From positions 752,001-816,000 of the forward strand of contig CM035321.1 of assembly GCA_000497125.2 (NCBI GenBank): 64,000 nucleotides of DNA, read 5' to 3'. The stretch comes from Spironucleus salmonicida (taxonomy: Eukaryota > Fornicata > Diplomonadida > Hexamitidae). The position numbers were made by a program, and so were the translations under genes. Under the pieces are notes generated by a model. It worked only from the letters and a program-made list of their open reading frames with translations. It was not told the origin of the DNA and did no database searches. Below are positions 1-10,623 of the stretch, piece by piece. Position 1 is the first letter of the stretch. Each line of letters opens with the position of its first letter.

Positions 1-2
1 AG

Positions 3-692
3 ATGGGATAGTAAATAGTTAAAACATTATGCGACCAGTTGCTTAAATTATTAACTTAATAATCAGAAGTATCTAAATTCAATTATGACTATAATATTGG
101 TACATATTAGCGATATTTTGATGGTATTACCATAAAAGATAATATGCTATCTGTATGGTCTTAGGGGTATAAATGCGATCACAGCAATACTGATTCTACC
201 TGCTTCGGATATAGTTAGACTAATATCTCTCGACCTAAAACTTTTTACACAAATCATGATGTTCAATACCAAATAGAGAAGTATGCGTTTAATTCAGGAT
301 TTTGGCTTTATTTGTACCAGGAACGTATTTTTAATGGAATCAAGATAGAAAATATAACCCTTAAAAGATTTTTCAATATGGGGGCTCAAGTTATTGTTTA
401 GCTTGATGTCAATGGGACAAAAGACACTCTTGAATTTCTAGAACCTGTAGTATTTACTCGCTCTGCAATACCAGGCCTAGTAGATATTGGGAGATTTGCA
501 ATTCGACTAACTAACCTAATTAGCAATACAATATTATCTTAAAACTAATTAGCAAGTCTATCATAATACTTTGACAACAGATTTTCCCTATACGACATTT
601 CATACACTAATGCTTTAGCAGTATCGGAAACGCAGGTAGAGTATATTTATCTTGATGAAAACTGGATTCACATTGGTAGCAACATAGAATGA
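3..692 (+). CDS. C-terminal part of an unknown protein (5' end probably outside window)
   Basis: This frame is open from the window edge to a TGA at 690-692 when TAA and TAG are read as glutamine, giving at least 229 residues. The composition is protein-like, with balanced charges and the stretches DGITIKDNMLSVW, NSGFWLYLYQERIFNG and WIHIGSN. A second frame is also open here but is leucine/isoleucine-heavy and looks like a shadow. There is an ATG at 3-5, but so close to the edge that the true start may lie upstream. I do not recognise the family. Several N-x-T/S sites and the mix of aromatic and polar residues would suit an extracytoplasmic domain, but no membrane helix is visible in the part present. 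The gene runs tail-to-tail with the next one, about 60 bp apart. Confidence 0.55.
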
Positions 693-752
693 TAACTATT
701 CATTTAAATTTATTTTTCAACTTTTACTTTTTCAGATTATTTATAATAATAT

Positions 753-1124
753 TCAAGGATTTAATATTATATTTCTAGAAAATGAATTATCGAAAATTTG
801 AAAATTCACTTTATTAAACATATCTAAACAATCTGAACACCTTGGACTTAAATCGTAAATCTCCTCATATTACAGCATATTTAAATACACTTAAAGCGCA
901 TAATAAAGCACTGAAACTGTCAGTGTTTTATAACGAAAACTGTAGGAACTATAATGCAAAATCTCGTCCGAAGTCTTAAGGCGCCTATACGACAAATTTA
1001 AACTTATCACTTCATATTTATTAAAATATTCCATAACCAAAGAAAGATAATCTAAGCCTAACAAAAATGGCGCGGACACGGTCTTCCTGTTATAATTAAG
1101 CCAATTTAACCGTGAACGGGACAT
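753..1124 (-). CDS. Hypothetical protein, 123 aa
   Basis: The minus-strand frame runs from ATG (start MSRSRLNWLNYNRK) to TGA at 753-755, with two TAA/TAG codons read as Gln. The protein is rich in Tyr, Leu and Asn and has a CSDC pair near residue 100. No signal peptide, clear membrane helix or known domain is visible. The main support is length without TGA, an ATG start and a tail-to-tail position relative to the gene ending at 692. In DNA this AT-rich a TGA-free run of 124 codons can arise by chance, so the call is tentative. Confidence 0.4.
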
Positions 1125-1354
1125 AATTTAGACCTACTTAGAAAGAATCTACTACAAAATAGAAGATATCATTGAACTTATTAGTGCATACCCAAAAATT
1201 CAATTAAGATAACAATATCCAAAGCAGGGTCATGATCCCAAAAATAGTATAACCAATATAAATAATGGAAGAACCTGTACTTAATCTTCCACTGAAACGC
1301 AAAACAAACCATATCCCCAGAAGTCTCTGGCAGCAGACGCGGATGGAGCGGCTC
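1125..1354. other. Intergenic, nothing recognised
   Basis: Short AT-rich spacer between two minus-strand genes. No repeat or RNA feature was seen. Confidence 0.4.
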
Positions 1355-1627
1355 TCATAGGTAGGTTTCCAGCATACTAACGCCGACGAAGGACTACCTC
1401 AAGCTGTGCAGACCAGTTCGGGGATCTTCAATGAGTGAGTTGTCTGGTTCTTCGAACACAGTACTGGTGATGGAGTAGGTGATCAGCTTAGAGTATTCAC
1501 ATATATCGCACAGGTGTTCTTGTGTTTTGGTAGGGAAAATTTCAGCTATATTCTAATCGATTCCTAGGATGTTGCGCTCAATCTCGTCTTTGATACTTGT
1601 TTCCATATTGCTAATGCAGTTACCCAT
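1355..1627 (-). CDS. Small MGNC-type (predicted N-myristoylated) protein, 90 aa
   Basis: ATG at 1627, TGA at 1355-1357, two in-frame TAG codons read as Gln. The N-terminus MGNCIS matches the N-myristoylation pattern (Gly2, Ser6) with Cys4 placed for palmitoylation, the usual mark of a protein held on the inner face of plasma or flagellar membranes. The C-terminus contains DPRTGLHSLRQSFVGVSMLE. This is nearly the same as the end of the 95-residue protein at 31714-32001, whereas the middles differ, so the two are diverged members of one family. The Gln in LRQSF is TAG here and CAG there, direct evidence for the reassigned code. Function is unknown. The plus-strand frame at 1569-1769 overlaps its N-terminal codons and is treated as a shadow. 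Confidence 0.68.
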
Positions 1628-2461
1628 TTTGCAAAGTTTCTCGGCTGAAGGATTACTATTAATAGGAGTAAATTTAACTGAAGAAACAAGACAAAACCAA
1701 AGTTTCTTTAATTATACAAAAAGAGAAGACTACACAAAAGTATTAACAAATTCAATTAAGTCGGAATGAGATAGAATAATCTACTAAATAATTTTTATAT
1801 TCCTGAGGATAACTAAAACTGAATTATTTAAGTTAAATCTCCAAAATTTACATATTTGACGTAATAACCTAAATCATAACTGGTATTCTGAATCAGAGGC
1901 TCTCTGTTAGGTACTGCCGGTGTATAGGTTGACCAAGAAGTCCAATCTAAGCTTGCTGCTCTAAAACATCCCATATCTCATTCTATTATATTTATGCTCG
2001 TATATGTCCGTATACTACTCGTCCCAGCTTTCTTAGGTCGTCGCATAAGTCTAAGAAACTTCAACGCCATTCTGATGTTGCATTGAATCTATATGGGAGT
2101 ATACTGAATATTCTTGCTGTAAATTTAACTTAAAGCCGTATAGTTCGCGTATGAATTACTAAAATTAGTCAGATAGTTATTTTTTGAGGCGCTCAAGACA
2201 GTTTCGCATTTTGAATATTTATTTATTATATATGATTATAATTATATCTTAGTTCAATTTTAAAACGTGTAAAATATCATCAAGAATTTATAAATATAAT
2301 TACTATAAATATTTTGTAATAGTGATGTGTCTTCAGAAAAACTATAAACTAAAAAGTTTCTTGAACAGAAATTTACATGTATTAATTAATATTTAAAAGA
2401 AAGATAAATGGGCCGAAGACCTGGTATTACCTGTAAATGATATTACCCACTTCGCAAAATA
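1628..2461. other. AT-rich intergenic region
   Basis: About 830 bp between divergently transcribed genes (1355-1627 on minus, 2462-3772 on plus), so both promoters should lie here. A 46-codon plus-strand reading frame continues from the antisense of the MGNC gene to TGA at 1767. Nothing else was recognised. Confidence 0.4.
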
Positions 2462-3772
2462 ATGGACACATTTATTCAAAATAAGTCCAAGTCCAAGCCT
2501 ATTAGACTCATGGTCGGCTGCCTTGCGGTAATACTCGATGTTATCATCTGTATGATTTTAGGCGTTGCCATGATATTCTTTTATTTCCTCCTACTGGGAC
2601 TTAGTAAGAGGAACATGCTTCTTTACGCGCCTTCCATTGCAACTGAAGTCGCAGTCCACCAAGTTTTCTTTTACCCCTGCGTTACAGGATATCCCAAAAT
2701 CAAAGAATGGTGCTCCAGGCATTCGCACCTTATCGTCTTCTCTACCTATTTCTCGATCCTCGTCGTTACCGCTACCGTATCAATTTTCGTCCAATCGTTC
2801 ATTTTCGACTGCGTTTTCTACACGCGAGTCGATGCAGCAGGGCAAGTACTATTCACCCTTCTACCATACGGCGCGTTCATCGGCACGCACCAGGTCATCA
2901 CCTTCGTCGTCATAACCTCCCATACGGTCCTCGCCAACTTCCACTTTTTGAAGGAAATGGACCCCTTCGCTGCCGGAGTTTGCGCAGAAATCTGGACCTG
3001 GGGCATTTGGGGAGTGTGGATTGGCAGGGCGCTGTCCCCCGTCTCAAACCTTGCCCAGATCGCTGGGTACATGCAGTGGATCCCAATCGTGAACCTCATG
3101 GGGCACGGGATCTTCCGGAACGCCGATTTCAGCGGCTTCCGCAGCGACATGTCGAAGTTCGGGATCCTTTTCGTTGGAATCCAGGTCCCTGTCGCACTTT
3201 GCACGCTAATCGGCTGGCTTTTCCACCGCTACGTCATTTTCCGCAGCCTGCCGAACGTGGGAGCGAACCCGCAGCTCGTGGGGCACTCGGTATGGGGCAT
3301 GGCAGCGCTATCGTGGCTTCCGTTCCAAATCACCGGAAACAGGCTCGCGCCGATCTTCTACGACGAATTCTGCCTCACACCACTGCGCAAAAACCGCTGG
3401 CTGCGCATGTTTGTGTGGATGCTGATTTTTATCGTTTTGGCAACGCCGCTTTTGATAGCATTTTACGTCTACTTTTAGTAGATTTTGTACAATATTCTGA
3501 TCGTAAATGTGCTCAAATGCACTGATTATCAGGGCGGGGCGCTTACAACCGATTTGTCTGACTGGCCGACAAGGCCGGCATATTTCTTAGGGTTCGGTGT
3601 AGGAATTGCGTATGCTGTGTGGTTTGACACGCTGCATATATCGAGAGACTCTAAAAACCATGAGCAGCATAATATAGACAATTCGTCAGTGTCAGGGCGC
3701 GATTTAGAGCAGGGAGGGTTAGAGTGTACGCAAAGTCAGATGTCATTCCATAAGCAACATATGTAATAATGA
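2462..3772 (+). CDS. Polytopic membrane protein of unknown family, 436 aa
   Basis: ATG at 2462. The frame passes two adjacent TAG codons (3476-3481, read as Gln-Gln) and ends at TGA 3770-3772 after two further TAA codons. The product has seven or eight hydrophobic segments: roughly residues 15-47, 88-115, 127-160, 170-188, 232-258, 277-292, 313-338 and 366-381. The last 50 residues are hydrophilic, Gln/Ser-rich and probably cytosolic. There is a Trp-rich patch (EIWTWGIWGVWIG, about residue 175). No transporter signature such as a Walker, MFS or MATE motif is evident. Base composition is higher in GC and codon use more structured than in flanking DNA, supporting a real gene. Under the standard code it would stop at residue 338, losing a further helix and the tail. 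Confidence 0.75.
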
Positions 3773-3928
3773 GTGAGAGCTTGCGGAATGACTAGGTTTA
3801 CATTTTAAAAACTAATATTAAAAACATAATATATAAAATTCAATAAATCTTTTCAAAAACTTGGTTTCTAAGATCATTATAGTTTAACTATATCTGCAAT
3901 GAGTAAATTATTTACATTTTCAGTAAAG

Positions 3929-3930
<2 letters not shown>

Positions 3931-3973
<43 letters not shown>
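3931..3973. repeat. (AT)n microsatellite
   Basis: About 21 tandem AT units immediately upstream of the 49-aa gene. It replaces the shorter TATATATA seen at the same place in the two other copies of that gene (upstream of 57388 and of 35210 on minus), so it looks like an expanded TATA-like promoter element. Confidence 0.9.
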
Positions 3974-3976
<3 letters not shown>

Positions 3977-3996
3977 CAGCCTACTACACCAAAAAC

Positions 3997-4146
3997 ATGG
4001 ACAGCATCCAGCTCGCCCATGACCTAACCGTCAACGCAATCCTCCAGTAAACCAGGTTTATCCCTGAAGTATACAGTAATTTGAAGGCCTACCACTAGCG
4101 CCAGAGCCCCAGGGGCTACCTTTGCGTTGCTGACTACCTGGAGTGA
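3997..4146 (+). CDS. Small conserved protein, 49 aa (copy 1 of 3)
   Basis: ATG at 3997 in the context CAAAAACATGG, TGA at 4144-4146. The protein begins MDSIQLAHDLTVNAILQQ and ends RGYLCVADYLE. Two almost identical copies lie at 35061-35210 (minus) and 57388-57537 (plus). This copy is the most diverged, and its changes are mostly conservative or synonymous, which argues for a translated gene. Codon 18 is TAA here and CAA in the other copies, and codon 34 is TAG (Gln) against GAA (Glu). The 5' leader (CAGCCTACTACAC plus an A-run before the ATG) is also conserved between copies. Helical and acidic/basic mixed; no known domain recognised. Confidence 0.65.
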
Positions 4147-4160
4147 GAGTAAAAGTAGAG

Positions 4161-4410
4161 CGTCCGAGCGAAGTAGAGTTTGAAATAAAATTTATTATGC
4201 TTTATAAGACATTTTTGGCTTTCTTTGACAGTTAAGGGCTCTTGCATCTACAGTTTTACGCCATGGTTGGTGGAACTAATCAAAACACTAGCTTCTGCAA
4301 CTTACTTACTACTGTAAGGCGTATAAATAGCTTTTAACACCAATTTGATAGCTTTTAGCGCTACTAACTCTAACCAGGTCAAAATAAGTTTTCCTGAACT
4401 GAAAATAACC
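4161..4410. repeat. Dispersed ~240-bp repeat (diverged copy)
   Basis: This stretch aligns by eye with 13855-14089, with 53608-53842 and, inverted, with 38753-38987. Shared blocks include ATAAAATTTA, GGAACTAAT, CAAAACACTA, AACTTACTTACT and GTAAGGC. It lies just downstream of the 49-aa gene here but inside the A/B/C units elsewhere, so it is a dispersed element or a shared ancestral flank rather than part of the unit duplication. Confidence 0.6.
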
Positions 4411-5794
4411 ATATTTGCCAGAATTACTGGATAGTAGAATTTCAGTTCTCTATGCTAAACTGCAATCTACGTCTCATTATATCTACTAACTCATCTCACA
4501 CACTCCTGGGCACATGAAGCTCTTACATATACGATTCATTCAAATTGGTTCATTTTAACCCGAAAAAATATGTTGATTATTGTTATACGAAGGATAGCAC
4601 AATCTTTCCATTAGCTCTATAGCCAATCACGGTTGTAGCAATGTTACTCATTCGATAATCTAAAATCCTGCGTAAGAACATCGATATAAGAATACCTGCT
4701 TTTATGGTAGTCGCAGGGACCGATTGGCTGTTGAAAAAGAGTCATTTTCATTTTAATTAATATACATATATTACTATATAATTTAATCCAGCTTAGTCAG
4801 CAAGTTATCAAAATTGAGATGGAAGGTAAAAATTAATTATTGCAACAACAATTTGCAGTGTCTGTCATATAATAAATTGTGCCCCTTAAGACGACAAAAC
4901 ACGGAATGGGTGCATGTGAGAGACTAACACCAGCTTGCTGACATTAAATTATATTGAAGGAGAGAAATAAGATAAACATTAACTGTGTAATTAATTTAGC
5001 ACATATAATAGTAATATTTAATTTCTGGAGAAGACTATTGGCTAAGTCGTACCAACAATTATTCCCTGACGTGGGGCTGATACGAAATTATGAATGGACT
5101 TAGTTTAGGTAATTTTGGCAGATAATATTGAAAAAAATATCGGCGTGATGTAATATTAGTTTTGTGTCAGCTGTTTGCTGAAATATATGAATACAGTTAG
5201 TTTGTAGGAATCAATGTAAAGGGTGATGAGTAGTTTATGCATGCCAATTTAACTAATATAGTGATAATATGATACTGTACAAGGAATTAATTAAATAAAT
5301 ATGAAAAAGCAACTAAGTTATAGTTACAGTAGTTTCTGTCCGCAAAATATGAATCTACTATATTGTAGCTATCTGGTAATTAAAGAGTATACGTATAAAC
5401 TTCACAAGGTTTAATTATCTGAGGCACAACTTTTACTAAATATCTCAATTTCTTTAAATTAATTAGTAATATTTTCATCTCAATTGTTTTCACTTAATGT
5501 TGATAAACTGACTTCTTCTTACGATTATTATATTTTATCTATTATTGTGATCCGAAAGTAATTTGTTATTATGAGATATGCACTTAAATTATGCAAATAT
5601 TGTTTTTATTTGTTTTATATATAATTTATTAATGGTATTAGTTATATTAATATAGTTTTTCTGTTCAAGTAAGAATACGTAATCTATAGCAGTTAGTATT
5701 ATATTATTTTTTATTTTTTTGCATTTATCTTCAGCAATATAATCAACTAATAGAAAGTATTTTTTTAAACTGTATCTTTATTAAAACTCCAATA
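4411..5794. other. AT-rich intergenic region upstream of the first CRP gene
   Basis: About 1.4 kb, very AT-rich. The last 250 bp (5540-5794) resemble the upstream regions of the CRP genes at 15453, 37389 (minus) and 55205, including TTATATTAATATAGTTTTTC and ATCTTCAG about 95 bp before the ATG, so they probably carry a common promoter. A short frame, ATG 4819 to TGA 4941 (40 codons, Gln-rich), is the only candidate ORF noticed and is weak. Confidence 0.4.
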
Positions 5795-6766
5795 ATGGCT
5801 GAAAAGTGCGATAACGCTGAAAAAGTTTGCCCATCTATGAAGGCATGTCCCGCTGCGGCCACTGCTGAGAATCCACTAGACTGCGAAGCCTGTACATCTG
5901 GTGCTTAAAATTGTATTGCATGCGTTACGGGTTCACTAGATATCTGCAGCGCATGCGCTCCTAACTTTTTCTTGGATCCAGATACATCTTGCAAGGCATG
6001 CTCCGCCAACTGCACCACCTGCTCCGCCGCAGATAATTGCACTACCTGCGTAGAAGGGTTCGAAGTCTAGGGCGACGCCTGCGTTGCCAAGGGTGGTATC
6101 TAAAACGCGTGCGATGCCACAAAGCAATGTGCTGACGCCAAGTTCTGCGAGATTAAGTCTACTGGAAATGTCTGCACGGATTGCTCTAGTTCTTGCGGCA
6201 ACTGCAGCAGCGCGATCAAGTGCACCACCTGCAAGGGGACCCACGAGATGAACACCGATCAGACCTGCACCACAGCTTGTACGGACTTACCTGTAAATAA
6301 GACCTGTATAAGCTCTGCTGCCGCTGACTGTGGAACTGATAAATAGCAGACCGCATGCAATTGCGGTGTTACCGCCAAGAACTGCCTCGCATGCCCCGTC
6401 GTTCCCGTACCCGCCCCAGGAACCTGCGACGACCCCCTGTGCACCTGTGCTGATGGAGCTAAGGGAGTATGCACTGGATGCATTGACGTCGCCAACTACG
6501 ACTTTGACGATGCCAAGTGCAAGCCCAAGGCCCCCACCGCCTGCGGCACCTGCCTGCCCGGCTACGTCCTCAAAGAGAATAAGTGCGAGGAGTGCGCCTC
6601 CGGCTATTCCAAGGTAGGCTAATTCTGCTTTAATGACGTAGACCCATCCTCATCCAACAAGCTCTCCGGGGGCGCCGTGGCGGGGATCGTGATCGCGGTC
6701 CTGGTGGTCGTCGGCGCAGTGGGCGGCGGTCTGGCTTACTACTTCGTCAAGAAAGGTAAGAAGTGA
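5795..6766 (+). CDS. Cysteine-rich membrane protein (VSP-like), 323 aa, A1
   Basis: ATG 5795, TGA 6764-6766; five in-frame TAA/TAG codons read as Gln. The protein is an array of CxxC units ([18 protein letters not shown]-type, [15 protein letters not shown]) with Cys at roughly one residue in seven, followed by an SSSNKLSGG linker, one C-terminal helix ([20 protein letters not shown]) and the tail YYFVKKGKK. This is the plan of diplomonad variant-surface-like cysteine-rich membrane proteins, where a helix plus short basic tail anchors a disulfide-bonded ectodomain. No hydrophobic N-terminal signal peptide is present (start [14 protein letters not shown]), which is unusual. The N-terminal block resembles the gene at 55205, while the C-terminal block resembles the one at 46975. 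It carries more Gln recoding (for example TAA where others have GAA before TTCTGC) than its relatives. Confidence 0.8.
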
Positions 6767-7108
6767 GGGTATTCATATACGCCAGTGCGGAGCGTTCCGC
6801 GGGCAGCTTCAGAGCATGCATGGGCGCACACCAGCCCAGCGGGGGGCAGGGCGGCTCCCGTCTGGTAACCTGGCGGGTGAGTATATTAGCCAATATACGT
6901 ACTTTCAAAACCACTCCAAAAACGGTTTCAACAATTTGAGTGATTCGTGACAGGATAATTAGGTACGCTATCGTGATTGTATTACTATAATAATACTCTG
7001 CAAACCACAACATTATGTTCGAATCTTTATACTTGCACTCTGCGTTGTGGTGTATATCAGTATCCGCGCATGTCCTAGGCGTGAAGTCGAATTCCCACTC
7101 CACCCAAA

Positions 7109-8239
7109 ATGCCAGAGACGTGCAAAACTGGTGCAGATTGCCCAGACGGCTTTGTTTGTCCAGGAGAACTAACTTCTATGTCATAGGACTGCGCCAAGTG
7201 TACGGTAGCCGGTTGTAAGACCTGCACTGCCGCCGCTATTGGCACCTGCACGGCCTGCTTACCTAGGTTCATTTTAGATGGTAGCGCATGCAGCGCCTGT
7301 TCCGCGGGGTGCGGCACTTGCACTTCTGGTACTGTTTGCACAAACTGTGACGACGGTTTCATGTTGAAGGATAGTGCGTGTACCGCATGCTCCCCCGGGT
7401 GCAAGACCTGCACCGCAGCGGAAACCTGCACCGCGTGCAATGATGGTTTCATAATGGACTCTAGCGCCTGCAAAGCGTGCTCAGCTAACTGCAAAACATG
7501 TAATAATGATGGTTCTACCTGCACAGCCTGTAACGATAACTTTTTTATCAAGGGTGGTAAATGCGATAAGGACGAGTGTGATTCTGCGACTCCCTGCACG
7601 GCTGGAAAGTTCTGCAGTATTTTGGCTTCAGGTAATATATGCACTGATTGTGAATCTAAATGCGAATCCTGCACCAGTGCGACCAAATGCTCCACCTGCA
7701 AGGCTAGCAATGAGATGAACACCGATCAGACCTGCACCGGTACTTGTGCTGGATTGAAGGTCAACGAAGCATGCATAAGCTCTACCGCTTCTACCTGTGG
7801 ATCTGCTGGATAGCAGACCGCCTGCAGCTGCGGTACTACCGCCAAGAACTGCTTGACTTGCCCGATTCCCCCGGTTCCTACTCCGGATGCCAACAACTGC
7901 GACGATAAGCTTTGCACTTGTGATACAGGATCGACCGGGACTTGTAAAGCATGCGTTGACACCACCAACTACGCTTTTGACACCGACAAGTGCGTTGCCA
8001 AGGCCCCCACCACCTGCGGCACCTGCCTGCCCGGGTACGTCCTCAAAGAGAATAAATGCGATGAATGCGCCTCCGGCTATTCTAAGGTAGGCGAATTCTG
8101 CTTTAATGACGTAGACCCATCCTCCGCCAACAAGCTCTCCGGGGGCGCCGTGGCGGGCATCGTGATCGCGGTCCTAGTGGTCGTCGGCGCAGTGGGCGGC
8201 GGTCTGGCTTACTACTTCATCAAGCGGGCGCGGAAGTGA
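7109..8239 (+). CDS. Cysteine-rich membrane protein (VSP-like), 376 aa, A2
   Basis: ATG 7109 (after CCACTCCACCCAAA), TGA 8237-8239. It has about 56 Cys, nearly all in CxxC pairs arranged as repeats of the type CxxCxxxCxxC (three consecutive units between residues 57 and 140), then the common stalk [15 protein letters not shown], one TM helix and the tail IKRARK. There is no N-terminal signal peptide. The positional counterpart in unit C (46975) has the same N-terminal half but a different C-terminal half; the block with [14 protein letters not shown] here is shared instead with the gene at 15453, which indicates module exchange. An upstream ATG (7015) is out of frame here because of one extra C in the CCACCC run; in the unit C copy it is in frame. 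Confidence 0.82.
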
Positions 8240-8574
8240 GGGTATTCTAACATCATATACTTAGCCGATACAATACAGCAAGGGTTTCTAAAAATTGCAT
8301 ATTATATTATTATGACATTAAAGCAGATTCAGCTTTCCGTTTTATTTTAGATATATGGTAATATGAAATTATGTCACCAGAATATCCAATATCCTAAAAT
8401 ATCCTTCCAAAGCAGTTTTTGGAGATATTACTATTTTTAGTTAGTATAGTAATATACACCTAATAGTCTAACCATAAATTGCAAAATTTTCGTATTTACT
8501 TTATATACCTATGTAAAAATATGATTCTGAGTAGGAGTTACATATAAAAAATAACATTTTCATACCACCCCAAA

Positions 8575-9624
8575 ATGACAGAAACCTGCACTTCTGAATC
8601 TCCTTGTCCTACCGGTTTTGTTTGTCCAGATGGTGCTACTGAGGAGACATAAGATTGCTTAAAATGCACTGTGACAGGTTGCTAGACCTGTACTAAGGAC
8701 GCTCTAGCTACCTGCACAGCCTGCCAACCAGAGTTATTCCTGGACACCGATAAGTGCACGGCCTGCTCCCCCGGGTGCAATACCTGCTCCACAGCGGAAG
8801 CCTGTACCGCGTGCAATGACGGTTTCGTACTTGATGAAAGTTCCTGCAAAGAATGTCCGGCGAACTGCAAAACATGTGATGCTGATGGTTCTACCTGCAC
8901 AGTATGTAACGAAGACTTCATCTTCAAGGGCAGTTAATGTGATAAGGACGAATGCGACGCCGATATTCCATGTAAGGCTGGAAAATTCTGCAATATTTTG
9001 TAAGCAGGGAACAGATGCGCAGATTGCGAAACGAACTGTAAATCCTGCACCAGTGCCGATAGATGCACGGCTTGCAATCATGATTATGAGCTGAACACCG
9101 ATTATACCTGCTCTGCCGAATGTAATGTTTTAAATGTGAACGAAGCATGCGTTAGTACAGCAAATGTTCCATGTGGAGGTACATAATAGCAGACTGCCTG
9201 CAATTGTGGAACTGCCAATAACTGCTTCACCTGCCCTGTCGTATAGCCCCCGAAGCCTGACCCCAACAACTGCGCTAACAAGTTCTGCAGCTGCGAATCA
9301 GGATCCCCTGACGCCTGCACAGGCTGCATAGATGATGTAAACTTCACATTTGCTAACAGTAAATGCACCACCAAGGCCCCCAAAACCTGCGGCACCTGCC
9401 TGCCAGGCTATGTACTTAAGAAAGGCAAATGCGATGACTGCGAAAGTAACTATACCAAGATAGGAGAGTTCTGTTTCAAGTCATCCGAGGAGGCAGCTCT
9501 TGGTGGTATTTCTGGCGGGGAGATCACGGCCATCACTATCGCAGCCTTGGTGGTCGTCTGCGGTGTGGGCAATTGTATTCTATTGTACTTCCTCAAGAAG
9601 GCTAGGAAGCAATAATTGAAGTGA
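8575..9624 (+). CDS. Cysteine-rich membrane protein, divergent subfamily, 349 aa, A3
   Basis: ATG 8575 in CCACCCCAAAATGAC; TGA 9622-9624. An in-frame ATG 18 codons upstream (8521) is possible, but the 8575 start is common to all three copies. CxxC repeats fill the ectodomain. The C-terminal region differs from the other CRPs: EFCFKSSEEAALGGISGGE, then helix ITAITIAALVVVCGVGNCILLY, then KKARK followed by four more residues, so the basic motif is not at the extreme end. TAA/TAG codons are frequent (nine or so). The copies at 43112-44164 and 48431-49483 are almost identical to each other and slightly different from this one. Confidence 0.8.
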
Positions 9625-9660
9625 TTTAGTAGTTTTGGGAAACCTCAGATAAGCTAGAGT

Positions 9661-9676
9661 CCGTTAGCTCTAACGG
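9661..9676. other. Conserved small inverted repeat downstream of A3
   Basis: CCGTTAGCTCTAACGG can fold into a hairpin with up to 7 base pairs. It lies 36 bp after the A3 stop and is preserved at 43060-43075 and 49520-49535. A role in the 3' end of the mRNA is possible but not shown. Confidence 0.4.
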
Positions 9677-10030
9677 GTTGCTCAATTTTGTGTGGAGCCA
9701 ACTAACAATAGTAGCTTACTAGTAGGCGCCATCAATATTTATATTTTGCTAATATAAGCTAATTGAACCTAATCTCAACACTAATCCGCTGGCTCAGAAT
9801 ATAGAAATGCTATTTCTTGTATACGTACTATTATATATTTGATATTTTTGGTTTAGTAATTGTATACTACTTTTCTATTATTAATTATTATACCCTTCAA
9901 CATAAACTTTTATTCCAAATTATTATTCATTACCTACTAATCAATATACACTAAAACCCATTATAACATTTTCCACCAGACTAGGCTCACCCTCTTAATC
10001 TACACGAGTAGGGCCACTTTACAGAATCAA
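9677..10030. other. AT-rich intergenic, no gene seen
   Basis: AT-rich DNA with conserved copies at about 42706-43059 and 49536-49889. No reading frame of interest. Confidence 0.4.
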
Positions 10031-10246
10031 GTGCTCCCCCTTTTGCAGTTCACCTGCTTCGACTCCCCGTCCGCCACTTTCACGGCTACCTTCTCAAGGA
10101 CGCCAAGTGCGAGGACTGCGCCCCTGGGTACTCCAAGGTCGGGTCCTTCTGCCTCCTACCTGCCCAGGAGTCTTCATCCAACAAGCTAGCCGGGGGCATC
10201 GTGATCGCGGTCCTGGCGGTGGCTGGCGCAGTGGGCGCGGAAGTGA
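10031..10246 (+). pseudogene. Chimeric fragment: ectodomain-gene start fused to CRP C-terminus
   Basis: The first ~57 bp match the start of the pseudogene at 10624 (CTTTTGCAGTTCACCTGCTTCGA shared, cut short here), but the start codon is GTG instead of ATG. At a shared CGGC the sequence jumps, out of frame, into a CRP C-terminus ([18 protein letters not shown]...NKLAGG, start of the helix). A second deletion removes most of the helix and joins GCAGTG to the GGGCGCGGAAGTGA end. Two microhomology-type deletions thus made a non-coding chimera. The same structure exists at 42490-42705 (minus) and 49890-50105, so it predates the unit duplications. Confidence 0.75.
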
Positions 10247-10623
10247 CCTAGTATTAGAATGAATGTTTGCACTTTTACAAATTTCCTCAATAAAACTTAA
10301 ATCTCTTTAACCATCCCTAATATATACTATAAGTGACTTTATAATTTTTACTCAAAATATCGCTAACCTAAATTGATTATTGCGAGAAAAATGCCTTGTT
10401 CTATCAATAATAGTTGTTGTTACTCCATTAGAATCATTTTCTAGGGAAACAGTAAAATTTAGTTTCGCTATGATAGCCTTTTATTTTACGATAATAAGTA
10501 TATTTAATATACGATTTTTACTATCTGGATTCTATTATTTTACCCCTAAAAATACATTTTCGCAAGTATTAATATAGGCAAGCCTATAAATTTTATTGGT
10601 TCTTCATTAGTACGCAAGACTCA
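10247..10623. other. AT-rich spacer before the ectodomain pseudogene
   Basis: Conserved in B and C. It contains a TTG-initiated open frame, which I regard as chance. It probably holds the former promoter of the downstream pseudogene. Confidence 0.4.

Noticed and set aside
1569-1769. 66-codon plus-strand ORF with a signal-peptide-like start
   Set aside because: Its first 20 codons are the antisense of the conserved MGNC protein start, so the apparent signal peptide is a by-product. The remaining 46 codons alone are not convincing.
2462-3478. Ending the membrane protein at the TAG at 3476
   Set aside because: The frame continues with coherent protein sequence, including another membrane segment, to TGA 3770, consistent with TAG meaning Gln throughout the window.
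7075-7722. Long antisense ORFs over the CRP genes (Val/Gln/His-rich)
   Set aside because: They mirror the CxxC codons of the sense strand and recur wherever a CRP gene lies. They have no TGA only because the sense frame avoids TCA.
10380-10577. 65-codon ORF upstream of the ectodomain pseudogene
   Set aside because: Begins with TTG, is hydrophobic by T-richness and has no further support.
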